The notes: generated by a model from the letters alone, not told the origin. 57,958 nucleotides of DNA from Bordetella parapertussis (GCA_945861305.1 CAMATW010000013.1:1-57958); one strand, 5' to 3'. Counted from the first letter of the stretch, positions 17,649 to 26,770 are shown. Translations and numbers: made by a program.

Positions 17649-18818
17649 ATGAAAATAGCGCTGCCACCACCTGACGAACACCAAGAATTGCGCGATGCCA
17701 TCAGAGCCTTGTGCGCTGGTTTTGATGCAACTTACTGGCAAAACATCGACGAGCAACGCGCCTACCCACAAGCCTTTGTCGAGGCGCTAACGGGTGCAGG
17801 CTGGTTGGCCGCCTTGATTCCTACCGAGTACGGTGGCTCTGGGCTGGGTTTGGCGCAGGCCTCGGTCATCATGGAGGAAATCAATGTCAGCGGTGGCAAC
17901 GCCGGTTCATGCCATGGTCAGATGTACAACATGGGCACCTTGTTGCGCCATGGCTCTGCCCAGCAAAAAGCCCATTACCTTCCCAAGATAGCCTCGGGTG
18001 AATGGCGACTGCAGTCCATGGCGGTGACCGAACCCACCACCGGCACCGACACCACCCAACTCAAAACCACGGCTGTCAAGCGCGGCGACCGCTATGTGGT
18101 CAATGGTCAAAAAGTGTGGATTTCCCGCCTTCAGCATTCAGACCTGATGATTTTGTTGGCAAGAACAACGCCCCAGGATCAAGTCAAACGCAAAAGCGAA
18201 GGCATGTCTATTTTCATTGTCGATGTGAACATGGCCTTGAAGCACGGCATGGCTATCAAGCCGATTCGCAATATGGTCAACCACGAGACCAATGAAGTCT
18301 TTTTCGATCAGCTGGAAATTCCTGCAGACAACTTGATTGGCGAGGAGGGCAAAGGCTTTTCCTATATTCTGGACGGCTTGAATGCAGAGCGCATATTGAT
18401 TGCCGCCGAGTGCATTGGCGACGCCTATTGGTTCATCGACCGATCCCGTCGCTATGCCAACGACAGGGTGGTGTTTGGCCGACCCATTGGTCAAAACCAA
18501 GGCGTTCAATTTCCGATTGCCGACGCTTACATGGAAACCGAAGCGGCCAACCTGATGCGCTGGAAGGCCTGCGAGCTTTTTGACGCAGCGCAGCCCTGTG
18601 GCAAGGAAGCCAATATGGCGAAATACTTGGCCGCGAAAGCCTCATGGGAGGCCGCCAATGTGTGTTTGCAAACCCATGGCGGTTTTGGCTTTGCCAGTGA
18701 ATACGATGTCGAGCGAAAGTTTAGAGAAACGCGTTTGTACCAAGTGGCGCCCATCTCTACCAATTTGATTTATGCCTATATGGCCGAGCATGTGCTGGGC
18801 TTGCCAAGGTCTTTTTAA
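17649..18818 (+). CDS. Acyl-CoA dehydrogenase
   Basis: About 389 aa flavoprotein with all three domains: LIPTEYGGSGLGLAQA at the N-terminus, the FAD/substrate segment MAVTEPTTGTDTTQLKT, and the C-terminal bundle (CLQTHGGFGFASEYDVERKF). The common catalytic Glu of the YEGT motif is missing (here YQVAPISTNL). Glu247 in LNAERILIAAECIG sits where long-chain and isovaleryl-CoA dehydrogenases carry theirs. The start at 17649 gives MKIALPPPDEHQ. It oxidises an acyl-CoA to the 2-enoyl ester and passes electrons to ETF, whose genes are at 43111-44794. Confidence 0.9.
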   Translation: MKIALPPPDEHQELRDAIRALCAGFDATYWQNIDEQRAYPQAFVEALTGAGWLAALIPTEYGGSGLGLAQASVIMEEINVSGGNAGSCHGQMYNMGTLLRHGSAQQKAHYLPKIASGEWRLQSMAVTEPTTGTDTTQLKTTAVKRGDRYVVNGQKVWISRLQHSDLMILLARTTPQDQVKRKSEGMSIFIVDVNMALKHGMAIKPIRNMVNHETNEVFFDQLEIPADNLIGEEGKGFSYILDGLNAERILIAAECIGDAYWFIDRSRRYANDRVVFGRPIGQNQGVQFPIADAYMETEAANLMRWKACELFDAAQPCGKEANMAKYLAAKASWEAANVCLQTHGGFGFASEYDVERKFRETRLYQVAPISTNLIYAYMAEHVLGLPRSF

Positions 18819-18868
18819 TTCAACTGTATTTTTTTGCCGTTTAAAAAAACACTGGCATTCACGGCAGC

Positions 18869-19039
18869 TCAGGCCTTGATATCTACCCTTGAACCTTTGG
18901 ACGCACTGCTTCTGGGCTGCTGTTTGACCTCAGGCTCAATCTGCCTGAGTTCTTTAGGAACTTCAGGTCTTGGCTTTGCCTGAGGTTTTGCTTGAACCTG
19001 AGGCGGGGGTTGAGAGCGTGGGGATTCGATGCGAGCCAT
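18869..19039 (-). CDS. Possible small Pro/Gln/Lys-rich protein (uncertain)
   Basis: A 56-codon frame in the 270-bp gap between the dehydrogenase and thiolase genes, reading MARIESPRSQPPPQVQAKPQ and ending SRVDIKA. It is highly charged and proline-rich and would be disordered. There is no clear ribosome binding site, and it uses AGA/AGG codons that the neighbouring genes mostly avoid. Repeated CCTCAGG/CCTGAGG words inside it form short hairpins, so the stretch may be an RNA structure rather than a gene. Reported as a candidate only. Confidence 0.3.
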   Translation of the reverse strand: MARIESPRSQPPPQVQAKPQAKPRPEVPKELRQIEPEVKQQPRSSASKGSRVDIKA

Positions 19040-19090
19040 GCATCTATCTTAACTAAATTATCATCTTGCAACAGAACAAGGAGATGACCC

Positions 19091-20296
19091 ATGACCCATG
19101 CCATGATTTTTGACGCGGTGCGTACACCGCGCGGCAAAGGCAAAAAAGAGGGCAGTTTACACAGTGTCAAACCTGTTGATTTGCTGGGCGGATTGCTGAA
19201 CCAACTGCAAGCTCGCCATGATTTTGACCCCGCCGAGGTCGATGATGTGGTGATGGGTTGCGTGTCACCTGTAGGAGAGCAGGGCTCAGTTTTGCCCAAG
19301 CCCGCTTTGCTCAAAGCGGGCTGGGACTATCGGGTTTCTGGCGTTCAAATCAACCGCTTTTGTGCATCAGGCCTAGAGGCGGTGAACATGGCAGCGCAAA
19401 AAGTCGCCAGCGGTTGGGAAGATTTGGTGGTGGCAGGTGGTGTGGAGAGCATGTCGCGGGTGCCCATGGGCTCTGACGGCGGAGCGTGGGCGCAAGACCC
19501 ATCCACCAATGCCGCAACAGGTTTCACGCCGCAAGGCATAGGTGCTGATTTGATCGCCACCTTGGCTGGCTGGTCGCGCGAAGATGTCGATCAATTTGCG
19601 CTGACTTCGCAACAACGTGCAAGTGCAGCGCTAGCGCAGGGCAAATTCGACCGCTCTGTGATGCCTGTGTATGACGAGATAGGGATGCCGGTGTTAGAGC
19701 GCGACGAGTTCATCAAACCACGCACCACCTTGGAAGGCTTGGGCGCTTTGAAGCCCAGCTTCGCCGACATGGGCCGCATGGGTTTTGATGCGGTGGCTTT
19801 GTCGCGTTACCCGCAGGTTGAGCGCATCCACCATGTGCATACCGCAGGCAATTCATCGGGTATCGTGGACGGTGCGGCAGCGGTATTGATTGGCAGCGAA
19901 GCCAAAGGACAGGCATTGGGCTTGAAGCCCCGTGGGCGTATCGTTGCCACGGCTTTGTCGGGTGCCGACCCCACCATCATGCTCACCGGCCCCATGCCAG
20001 CTGCGCGTAAAGCCTTGGCCAAAGCTGGACTGACCATCGATGACATCGACCTCTTTGAAATCAACGAAGCGTTCGCTGCCGTGCCCATGCGCTTCATGAA
20101 AGAGATGAATGTTCCGCATGAAAAGGTGAATGTGAATGGCGGCGCTATTGCCATGGGCCACCCTTTGGGTGCCACAGGCGCAATGTTGCTCGGCACCTTG
20201 CTCGACGAATTAGAACTGCGCCAACTCAAGCGCGGTCTCATCACTTTGTGTGTGGGCGGCGGCATGGGCATTGCCACCATCATTGAACGGATCTGA
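19091..20296 (+). CDS. Acetyl-CoA C-acyltransferase (thiolase)
   Basis: 401 aa. It has the nucleophilic Cys in [12 protein letters not shown], the NEAFA loop, [15 protein letters not shown] with the catalytic His, and the second Cys in LCVGGGMG. The ATG at 19091 follows an AAGGAGATG-like ribosome binding site. Degradative thiolases split 3-ketoacyl-CoA into acetyl-CoA and a shortened acyl-CoA. It is followed immediately by the FadJ-like gene, giving a complete beta-oxidation pair. FadA versus PhaA/PcaF type cannot be settled by eye; the partner gene favours FadA/FadI. Confidence 0.93.
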   Translation: MTHAMIFDAVRTPRGKGKKEGSLHSVKPVDLLGGLLNQLQARHDFDPAEVDDVVMGCVSPVGEQGSVLPKPALLKAGWDYRVSGVQINRFCASGLEAVNMAAQKVASGWEDLVVAGGVESMSRVPMGSDGGAWAQDPSTNAATGFTPQGIGADLIATLAGWSREDVDQFALTSQQRASAALAQGKFDRSVMPVYDEIGMPVLERDEFIKPRTTLEGLGALKPSFADMGRMGFDAVALSRYPQVERIHHVHTAGNSSGIVDGAAAVLIGSEAKGQALGLKPRGRIVATALSGADPTIMLTGPMPAARKALAKAGLTIDDIDLFEINEAFAAVPMRFMKEMNVPHEKVNVNGGAIAMGHPLGATGAMLLGTLLDELELRQLKRGLITLCVGGGMGIATIIERI

Positions 20297-20297
20297 C

Positions 20298-22382
20298 ATG
20301 GCCTTTTCTACCTTGCGTTACGAACTGAGCCCTCAGGGTATTGCCACCGTCACCTTCGACGAGCCTGGGTCCCCTGTAAACACCATGAAGCCCGAGTGGC
20401 AGGCAGACATGCTGGCCTTGGCCGATCAACTGACTGCTGACCAACCATCATTGAAGGGTGTGCTGCTGACATCTGCCAAGACCACTTTTTTTGCTGGCGC
20501 TGACCTCAAGGGTGTGCTGAAACTGCAAGCCAGTGACGCCGCAGCCGGTTTTGTGGGGATTGAGGCTGTGAAGAAGGCGTTTCGTCGCATAGAAACCATG
20601 GGCAAGCCGGTAGTGGCCCTGTTGCAAGGTGCTGCTTTGGGTGGCGGCTGGGAGCTTGCCTTGATCGCTCATGCACGTTTTGCGCTTGACCAACCCAAAA
20701 TCACTTTCGGCTTGCCAGAGGTCTCGCTTGGCTTGATCCCTGGCGCTACAGGCATCACCAAGATGACACGTTTGCTGGGTTTGATGGCGGCGCAGCCTTA
20801 CTTGATGGAGGGCAAACTGTTTAATCCCAGCGAAGCGCAGTCCTTGGGGTTGGTCGATGGTTTGGCTTCCAGCCCTGAGCAACTCATGGAACTGGGGCTG
20901 GCCTACATCCATGACTGCCCCGAGGCGCAACATCCCTGGGACCGCAAGGGCTACAAAATGCCCGGCGGCAGTGTCAACAGCCCTGCTTTGGCCAATGCCT
21001 TGGCAGTGGCGCCTGCCATGCTCTTTAAGAAAGCACATGGCCTGTACCCTGCACCCCAAGCAGTGCTAGAGGCCATGGTCGAAGGTGCTCAGGTGGATTA
21101 CGACACCGCCACCCGCATCGAGAGTCGCAAGCTGGCCAAGTTGATGGTGGGGCAAACCACCAAGAACATGATCACTGCGTTCTTTTTCAACCTCAACGCC
21201 ATCAAAGCGGGCCAGTCGCGCCCCAGCGGTTTTGCGACTTGGAAACCTGCCAAGGTGGGTATCTTGGGTGCCGGCATGATGGGGGCGGGCATTGCGCTGG
21301 CCTCTGCCAAGAAAAGCATTCCCTGTGTATTACTGGATATAGATTTAAAAAAGGCACAGCTAGCGCAAGTGCTGCCCTTGATTCATGCCACCGACAAGCT
21401 CAGTGATTTGCAAGGCTGCGACTTGGTCATTGAAGCAGTATTTGAAAACCGAGATCTCAAAGCCCAAGTGACCCGTGATGTTGAAGCGGTGATGGCAGCG
21501 GGCGGCGTGTTCGCCTCCAACACCTCGACCTTGCCCATCAGTGGCTTGGCCCAAGCCAGCGTCAGGCCCACAAAATTTGTCGGCCTGCATTTCTTCTCGC
21601 CGGTGGACAAAATGCGTTTGGTTGAAATCATCAAAGGCGCATACACCGACGATGAAACCTTGGCACGTGCCTACGACTATGTGGTGGCGATTGGCAAGAC
21701 ACCCATTGTGGTGAATGACTCGCGGGGGTTCTTCACCAGTCGCGTGTTTGGCACCTATGTGATGGAGGGCGCGGCCATGTTGGGTGAGGGCATTCCTGCG
21801 GCCTTGATCGAACACGCTGCCTTGGCAGCTGGGATGCCGGTGGGGCCTTTGGCTGTGATGGATGAAACCTCTTTGTCACTTTCTGTGCATGTGATCGAGC
21901 AAACCCGCAGCGATTTCGCGGCTGAAGGCAAAACCCACGTCACTTCCGCAGGTGAAAAAATTGTCGAGCGAATGGTGAATGAATTTAAACGCTCAGGGCG
22001 AGCGGCAGGTGCGGGTTTTTACGATTACCCATCCGCTGGCCCCAAGCGCTTATGGTCGGGTTTGAAGCAGCATTTTGAAAAATCCTTGATGGGTGAACCC
22101 CAAGCGCTGCAGTTGGTCATCAAGCAGCGACTGCTTTACCGCCAAGCGGTAGAAACGGCGCGTTGCTTGCAAGAAAACGTGCTGACCTCTGCGCATGACG
22201 CCAACATCGGTTCTATTTTTGGCATTGGCTTTCCGGCGTGGACGGGGGGCGCATTGCAATACGTCTTCTCCGAAGGCTTGGAAACTTTCGTCAACAACTG
22301 CCGCCAGTTAGCCCAGCAGCATGGCCAAGGTTTTGAATTGAGTTCAGAAGTGATCGATTGCCTGAAGAAACATCGGCCCTGA
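20298..22382 (+). CDS. Multifunctional 3-hydroxyacyl-CoA dehydrogenase/enoyl-CoA hydratase (FadJ/FadB type)
   Basis: 694 aa. The N-terminal crotonase domain (about 1-200) shows FFAGADLKGVL and QGAALGGGWELALIA. A Rossmann dehydrogenase domain from about residue 315 has KVGILGAGMMGAGIALA, SNTSTLPI and GLHFFSPVDKM. The C-terminal dehydrogenase domains follow. It performs the hydration and NAD-dependent oxidation steps of beta-oxidation. The start at 20298 is 2 bp after the thiolase stop. Family members are often 700-730 aa, so this is slightly compact but complete. Confidence 0.94.
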   Translation: MAFSTLRYELSPQGIATVTFDEPGSPVNTMKPEWQADMLALADQLTADQPSLKGVLLTSAKTTFFAGADLKGVLKLQASDAAAGFVGIEAVKKAFRRIETMGKPVVALLQGAALGGGWELALIAHARFALDQPKITFGLPEVSLGLIPGATGITKMTRLLGLMAAQPYLMEGKLFNPSEAQSLGLVDGLASSPEQLMELGLAYIHDCPEAQHPWDRKGYKMPGGSVNSPALANALAVAPAMLFKKAHGLYPAPQAVLEAMVEGAQVDYDTATRIESRKLAKLMVGQTTKNMITAFFFNLNAIKAGQSRPSGFATWKPAKVGILGAGMMGAGIALASAKKSIPCVLLDIDLKKAQLAQVLPLIHATDKLSDLQGCDLVIEAVFENRDLKAQVTRDVEAVMAAGGVFASNTSTLPISGLAQASVRPTKFVGLHFFSPVDKMRLVEIIKGAYTDDETLARAYDYVVAIGKTPIVVNDSRGFFTSRVFGTYVMEGAAMLGEGIPAALIEHAALAAGMPVGPLAVMDETSLSLSVHVIEQTRSDFAAEGKTHVTSAGEKIVERMVNEFKRSGRAAGAGFYDYPSAGPKRLWSGLKQHFEKSLMGEPQALQLVIKQRLLYRQAVETARCLQENVLTSAHDANIGSIFGIGFPAWTGGALQYVFSEGLETFVNNCRQLAQQHGQGFELSSEVIDCLKKHRP

Positions 22383-22431
22383 AGGGGCATGGTTGAAGCT
22401 GCCTACAATAACTCTTTGTCTGGAGTGATGC

Positions 22432-22854
22432 ATGAAGCGATTTTTGGTTTTAAGTTTGTTTGCAGTGGCGATGGCGGCCCATGCCGAATGGACACCCATC
22501 ATGCAAGATGCTGACTTTGGCGAAAACCATTACATCGACTTGGCAAGCATCAGCGATGTGGATGGCATGATACAAGTCACCACCATGTCCGACTATCCCA
22601 CAGGCAAAAAAGAGGCGTGTCAAGGTGACAGCTGTGCCTACCTCACCAGTTCACGTATTTCTGTTCGGCATGTGCAATGCCTGACTTACCGCCAGCGCCA
22701 AATCAAGTTCACTGACTTTGATGGGCGCATGGGCAACGGCAATGTCACCCAAGGCGGCGCATCGTCAGATCCCAAAAAACGTTATTTCCGCTGGTACACA
22801 CCTCACCCCAAATCCTTCTTTGAGGCGTTGATCAGAAAAGTTTGCGCCACTTAA
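22432..22854 (+). CDS. Surface-adhesin protein E-like exported protein
   Basis: 140 aa. Signal peptide MKRFLVLSLFAVAMAAHA with cleavage before EWTPI. The mature protein has cysteines in EACQGDSCAYL, VQCLTY and KVCAT that could pair, and aromatic-rich strands resembling the surface-adhesin E family. A CTGGAG ribosome binding site precedes the ATG. It is separate from the beta-oxidation operon (50 bp gap) and convergent with the cyclase gene (12 bp). Function beyond an envelope location is unknown. Confidence 0.75.
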   Translation: MKRFLVLSLFAVAMAAHAEWTPIMQDADFGENHYIDLASISDVDGMIQVTTMSDYPTGKKEACQGDSCAYLTSSRISVRHVQCLTYRQRQIKFTDFDGRMGNGNVTQGGASSDPKKRYFRWYTPHPKSFFEALIRKVCAT

Positions 22855-22866
22855 GGCGGAAGGTGT

Positions 22867-23928
22867 TTAGACCGTGGCGATGGGTGCCGCGGGTGAGCCA
22901 ATCGCCCCCGGCAAACGCAGCGGCGGTGCAGTGAGTAAAAACCGTGAACGGCCATGGGCGCGCAACCAGTTGGCCAAGGGCGTGAGGTGCCACAACTCGC
23001 CCAAGTGAACCCCTAGCTTGAACAAGCAATGCTCATGCAAAGGCAGGGCGGCGCAAGCGCCCGCATGCGGCAGGGCAGGGTGGGTTTCCACCGCGTAGTT
23101 GTCGGCGATGAGGGCAATCAAACCGCTGTCCGTGATCCATTTTTTCAAGCGCTCGTCGCGCCCATCAAGGCTTGAGCCGCTTTTGTCTAACACCGCACCG
23201 ACGGGTTGTTTGTTCATGCCCAGCAGCACCTCGCCAAACCCTGTGTGCAAACACACCATATCCCCTTCTTCCACCACCACTTTGTCTTTGGCCATGATGT
23301 CCATCAGCATGTCGTAGCCCACCACCGCGCCGGTGTTGCCCACATGGGCGTGCAAGTCGATCATCACCGCACGGCCTTGCACACAACGCTCAGCCATTTT
23401 TTCGATGCCCAAGGCCTTGGCATAAGAGGTGGACTCGCGTGGCACTTTGATGAAATCGAAAATACCTGCGCCCTCATTGTGGTCGGGGCCAATCACGTCG
23501 GTGCCAGCGCGAAAGCCGTTGTAGTAGAGCGCCACGGGCACACCATCGCCGTCGGCGTCGAACATAGAACCTGCATGGGCCAAACTGTCCCACTGCGTGC
23601 TGTACTGCAAATGCATGATGACCAAGTCGTCGCTCATGACATCGGTACACAAGGGGTCGTCGCACCACATTTGGTAGTTCATATTCGGCTTGCCGTTGCG
23701 CACTGTGGGTCGCAAGACCGGCGGGCTGCGGCGGGGGTTGAGCACCGAGCCGCCAGGGAAGTCCAGCGGCAAGCTCAGGTTAAAGCTCAGGCCCTGTTTG
23801 ACCTCGGACACGCCTTGCAAGACCTTGGCGGGGGTGAGCAAATTCATGCGGCCAAACTGATCGTCGGGGCCAAAGTCGCCCCAAGTTGAACCTTCGGGGC
23901 GGTTTTTCCAGCGGGAAGATGTGCTCAT
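22867..23928 (-). CDS. Cyclase-family metal-dependent hydrolase (kynurenine formamidase-like)
   Basis: 353 aa. It shows the cyclase-family pattern: STQWDSLAHAGSMFD in place of the usual THxDxxxH metal site, then VMIDLHAHVGNTGAV, VVEEGDMVCLHTGFGEV and a late His-rich segment (LPHAGACAALPLHEHCLF). The N-terminus WGDFGPDDQFGRMNLLTP is typical of this subgroup. Relatives hydrolyse N-formyl or cyclic amides. It is divergent from the amidase gene across a 159-bp promoter region, and the two plus the acetamidase look like an amide-using cassette. Exact substrate unknown. Confidence 0.85.
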   Translation of the reverse strand: MSTSSRWKNRPEGSTWGDFGPDDQFGRMNLLTPAKVLQGVSEVKQGLSFNLSLPLDFPGGSVLNPRRSPPVLRPTVRNGKPNMNYQMWCDDPLCTDVMSDDLVIMHLQYSTQWDSLAHAGSMFDADGDGVPVALYYNGFRAGTDVIGPDHNEGAGIFDFIKVPRESTSYAKALGIEKMAERCVQGRAVMIDLHAHVGNTGAVVGYDMLMDIMAKDKVVVEEGDMVCLHTGFGEVLLGMNKQPVGAVLDKSGSSLDGRDERLKKWITDSGLIALIADNYAVETHPALPHAGACAALPLHEHCLFKLGVHLGELWHLTPLANWLRAHGRSRFLLTAPPLRLPGAIGSPAAPIATV

Positions 23929-24087
23929 GGCGATGCCTCAAGTCGGTGCATGACAGGCTTGTCGTGCGGGGAAAGGAAAGCCCATTATGGCTTGCAATAT
24001 TTATTCTTTTTACTTGAATTGGAAAGTTTTTGATGGACAAATCCCGTTAGCTTCGCGCACAATGAGACTCACCATCAAGGGGTTGCC

Positions 24088-25488
24088 ATGAGTCAAGATC
24101 AATCACATTTTGTTGAATTGTTGGATATTTCCAAGCAGATTCAATCTCGCCAAATTTCCTCTGTCGAGGCCACCCAAGCCCAGCTCAAACGCATCGAGCA
24201 ACTCGATGGCAACTTGAAGAGCTATGCCACTGTCATGGCCGACCATGCCCTAGCTGACGCACAAGCGGCAGACAAAGCCATTGGCGCTGGGCACATCTTG
24301 GGGCCGCTGCACGGTGTGCCTATTGCTGTGAAAGACCTGTGTTGGACGGCTGGCACCAAGACGGCTGCTGGCATGACCATCCATGCCAACAACATCCCCA
24401 AAGAAGACGGCACCGTGGTGCGCAAACTGCGCGAAGCTGGCGCGGTCATTTTGGGCAAGTTGCAACTCACCGAAGGCGCTTACGCCGACCACCACCCCAA
24501 CATCACGCCACCCGTCAACCCTTGGGGCGCGGGGCAATGGCCGGGTGCATCTTCCAGCGGTTCGGGTGTGGCTACAGCCGCTGGCCTGTGCTACGGCTCG
24601 TTGGGTTCGGACACCGGTGGTTCGATCCGTTTTCCGTGTGCTGCCAATGGCATCACCGGCATCAAGCCTACATGGGGGCGGGTCAGCCGTTATGGTGCGT
24701 TTGAGCTGGCCGCGACCCTTGACCACTTGGGGCCCATGACCCGCAGTACGGCAGACGCTGCAGCCATTTTGGGTGTGATCGCAGGTGCAGACGTCAAAGA
24801 CCCCACCGCCAGTTTGTTGCCCGTACCTGATTACCTCGCCAGCATGAGCAAAGGCCTCAAAGGTGTTCGTGTCGGTATCGATTTGAAGTGGAGCTTGGAG
24901 GGCATCGACGAGCCTAGCAAGCAAGCTTTCATGGCCATGATCGAGGTGGCCAAGGCGCAAGGCGCTATTGTCAAAGAAGTGAAGTTCCCCGACCCTCAAC
25001 ACGCCATTGACGACTGGTTTTCCTTGTGCGGCGCTGAGACTGCGGTGGCGCATGAGGCCACTTACCCCTCTCGCAAGTCGGAGTACGGCGCTGGCTTGGC
25101 GGGTTTGATCGACCTGGGCCACGCTTTGAGCGGCATGGATTACCAAAAAATCATTTTGCGCCGCCACGACTTCAGGGGCCGCGTAGACACCTTGTTCCAA
25201 GACATCGATTTGCTGCTGATTCCCACCACCGGCATTGCCGCGCCCACATGGGAGCGCATGAGCAAATTGGCCACCGACGCCGAACTGCTCAGCGCCTTGT
25301 TGAAATTCACTTGCCCGTTTGACATGACGGGCCAACCCACCATCACTTTGCCAGCTGGCTTCACGCCCGAAGGTATGCCGATGGGTTGCCAGTTTGTGGG
25401 CCGTCATTTCGAGGAAGACATGATCATCCGCGCTGGTTGGGCATTTCAGCAAGCCACCGATTGGCACCGCCATCACCCCAAAGTTTGA
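24088..25488 (+). CDS. Amidase (amidase signature family)
   Basis: 466 aa. The Ser-cisSer-Lys triad is visible: Lys in PIAVKDLCWTAGTKT, SSSGSG at the middle, and the nucleophile region GSLGSDTGGSIRFPCA. This is a soluble enzyme that hydrolyses a carboxamide to the acid and ammonia. GatA-type roles are unlikely without gatB/gatC nearby. The acetamidase follows 17 bp downstream, so one transcript is probable, and the divergent cyclase gene suggests joint regulation. Confidence 0.92.
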   Translation: MSQDQSHFVELLDISKQIQSRQISSVEATQAQLKRIEQLDGNLKSYATVMADHALADAQAADKAIGAGHILGPLHGVPIAVKDLCWTAGTKTAAGMTIHANNIPKEDGTVVRKLREAGAVILGKLQLTEGAYADHHPNITPPVNPWGAGQWPGASSSGSGVATAAGLCYGSLGSDTGGSIRFPCAANGITGIKPTWGRVSRYGAFELAATLDHLGPMTRSTADAAAILGVIAGADVKDPTASLLPVPDYLASMSKGLKGVRVGIDLKWSLEGIDEPSKQAFMAMIEVAKAQGAIVKEVKFPDPQHAIDDWFSLCGAETAVAHEATYPSRKSEYGAGLAGLIDLGHALSGMDYQKIILRRHDFRGRVDTLFQDIDLLLIPTTGIAAPTWERMSKLATDAELLSALLKFTCPFDMTGQPTITLPAGFTPEGMPMGCQFVGRHFEEDMIIRAGWAFQQATDWHRHHPKV

Positions 25489-25505
25489 GTCTAAGGAGCA
25501 TCTCT

Positions 25506-26495
25506 ATGTCATGGTTAGAACAATCCATCATGCGCCAACGTGGCGTGGCCCAAGGTCGTCAAGCTGTAACCCACGAATTGACCGAGGCCAAGCAAGGCAA
25601 TTACCACTACACCATTGGCCCGTACTCGCAGCCGGTGTTGAGTGTCAAGCCTGGCGACCGCATCATCGTTGAGACGCGTGACGCTTTTGAGGGGAAGGTG
25701 AAAACCGAGCAAGACTTGCCCTCCAAAGTGCTGACCATGCCTTTCGTCAACCCGCAAAACGGCCCCATCATGGTCGAGGGCGCGCAGCCTGGTGATGTGA
25801 TTGCGGTGTACATCGAATCGATGGCCCCGCGTGGCCCTAATCCACGCGGCACCTGCGCCATGATTCCAGAGTTCGGTGCTTTGAGCGCCACCATGTTCAC
25901 CTCGCTGCTGACGCAACCCTTGCCCGAGATTGTTCGCAAGATCGATGTCGATGAAAAAGGCGTTTACTGGAGCAAGCGGGTCACGCTGCCCTATAAGCCA
26001 CACATTGGCACCTTGAGCTGCTCGCCCATGCTCGACTCCATCAACACCCTCACGCCCGACACCCACGGCGGCAATATGGATTTGCCCGATATGGGACCAG
26101 GCAGCATCACCTATTTACCGGTGTGTACCGATGGCGCAAGGGTGTTCATTGGCGACGCCCATGCTTGCCAAGGCGACGGCGAGGTGTGTGGCACCGCGGT
26201 GGAGTTTCAAAGCACCACCACCATTCAGGTTGATCTCATCAAAAACTGGGCCATCACTTGGCCACGTTTGGAAACCGAAGAGATGATCATGACGATTGGC
26301 AGTGCGCGGCCTTTGGAAGATGCCACCCGCATTGCCTACAAAGATTTGGTGTTGTGGATGGAAGCCGAGTTTGGCTTCGACCGCTGGGACGCTTACATGA
26401 TGCTCAGCCAATGCGGCAAGGTGCGATTGGGTAACTTTGTCGATCCCAAATATACCGTGGGTGCAGGTATATTGAAGGAATACCTCAAGCCGTAA
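25506..26495 (+). CDS. Acetamidase/formamidase family protein
   Basis: 329 aa from the ATG at 25506, preceded by AAGGAGC; earlier starts fall inside the amidase. Family motifs include the PHIGTLSCSP and HGGNMDLPDMGPGS segments and FIGDAHACQGDGEVCGTA. These zinc-dependent enzymes hydrolyse formamide, acetamide or related short amides. With the amidase upstream it fits the breakdown of organic amides as a nitrogen source. The gene ends 26 bp before the palindromic repeat block. Confidence 0.92.
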   Translation: MSWLEQSIMRQRGVAQGRQAVTHELTEAKQGNYHYTIGPYSQPVLSVKPGDRIIVETRDAFEGKVKTEQDLPSKVLTMPFVNPQNGPIMVEGAQPGDVIAVYIESMAPRGPNPRGTCAMIPEFGALSATMFTSLLTQPLPEIVRKIDVDEKGVYWSKRVTLPYKPHIGTLSCSPMLDSINTLTPDTHGGNMDLPDMGPGSITYLPVCTDGARVFIGDAHACQGDGEVCGTAVEFQSTTTIQVDLIKNWAITWPRLETEEMIMTIGSARPLEDATRIAYKDLVLWMEAEFGFDRWDAYMMLSQCGKVRLGNFVDPKYTVGAGILKEYLKP

Positions 26496-26520
26496 TTTCC
26501 CAACTCGTCATTGCACGACC

Positions 26521-26630
26521 CGTCATTGCGAGCGAAGCGAAGCAATCCCCTTCAAGGCGTATGCCGCAGGCTCGGCCTCGCCTCCATGCTTACACAACGT
26601 CGGCTACGGCCGACCTGCAGCACACGCCTT
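26521..26630 (+). repeat. Composite palindromic repeat, copy R1
   Basis: Starts with the short unit CATTGCGAGCGAAGCGAAGC AATC, continues through a stem arm AAGGCGT and a core that begins GCAGGCTCGGCCTCGCC and contains the perfect hairpin GTCGGC-TACG-GCCGAC, then closes with CCTGC and ACGCCTT. It is nearly identical, in inverted orientation, to 26848-26984, and shares its core with 38771-38906. Confidence 0.9.
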
Positions 26631-26684
26631 AGCCGCTATTTTTTTGCACACTAATTAAATGAGCAGCATGAGACAGAGATGCCC

Positions 26685-26717
26685 GTCATTGCGAAGCCCG
26701 AAGGGCTGAAGCAATCT
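26685..26717 (+). repeat. Short palindromic unit, subtype b (R2)
   Basis: GTCATTGCG, inner stem AAGCCC-GAA-GGGCT, then GAAGCAATC. Same outer ends as the other units but a different, self-complementary middle. The same subtype recurs at 40492-40525. Confidence 0.85.
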
Positions 26718-26735
26718 AGTTGCTAACGACGTGCT

Positions 26736-26770
26736 GGGGATTGCTTCGTCGCTTCGCTCCTCGCAATGAC
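26736..26770 (-). repeat. Short palindromic unit, subtype a (R3)
   Basis: On the minus strand it reads GTCATTGCGAGGAGCGAAGC followed by GACGAAGCAATCCCC. It is inverted relative to R2, 18 bp away, so R2 and R3 can pair through their ends. Confidence 0.85.

Noticed and set aside
18883..19314. 143-codon minus-strand frame spanning the gap and thiolase start
   Set aside because: Overlaps the thiolase coding region in antisense and has no family features.
24250..25476. 408-codon minus-strand open frame
   Set aside because: Lies entirely antisense to the clear amidase gene and shows no family motifs; a by-product of codon bias.
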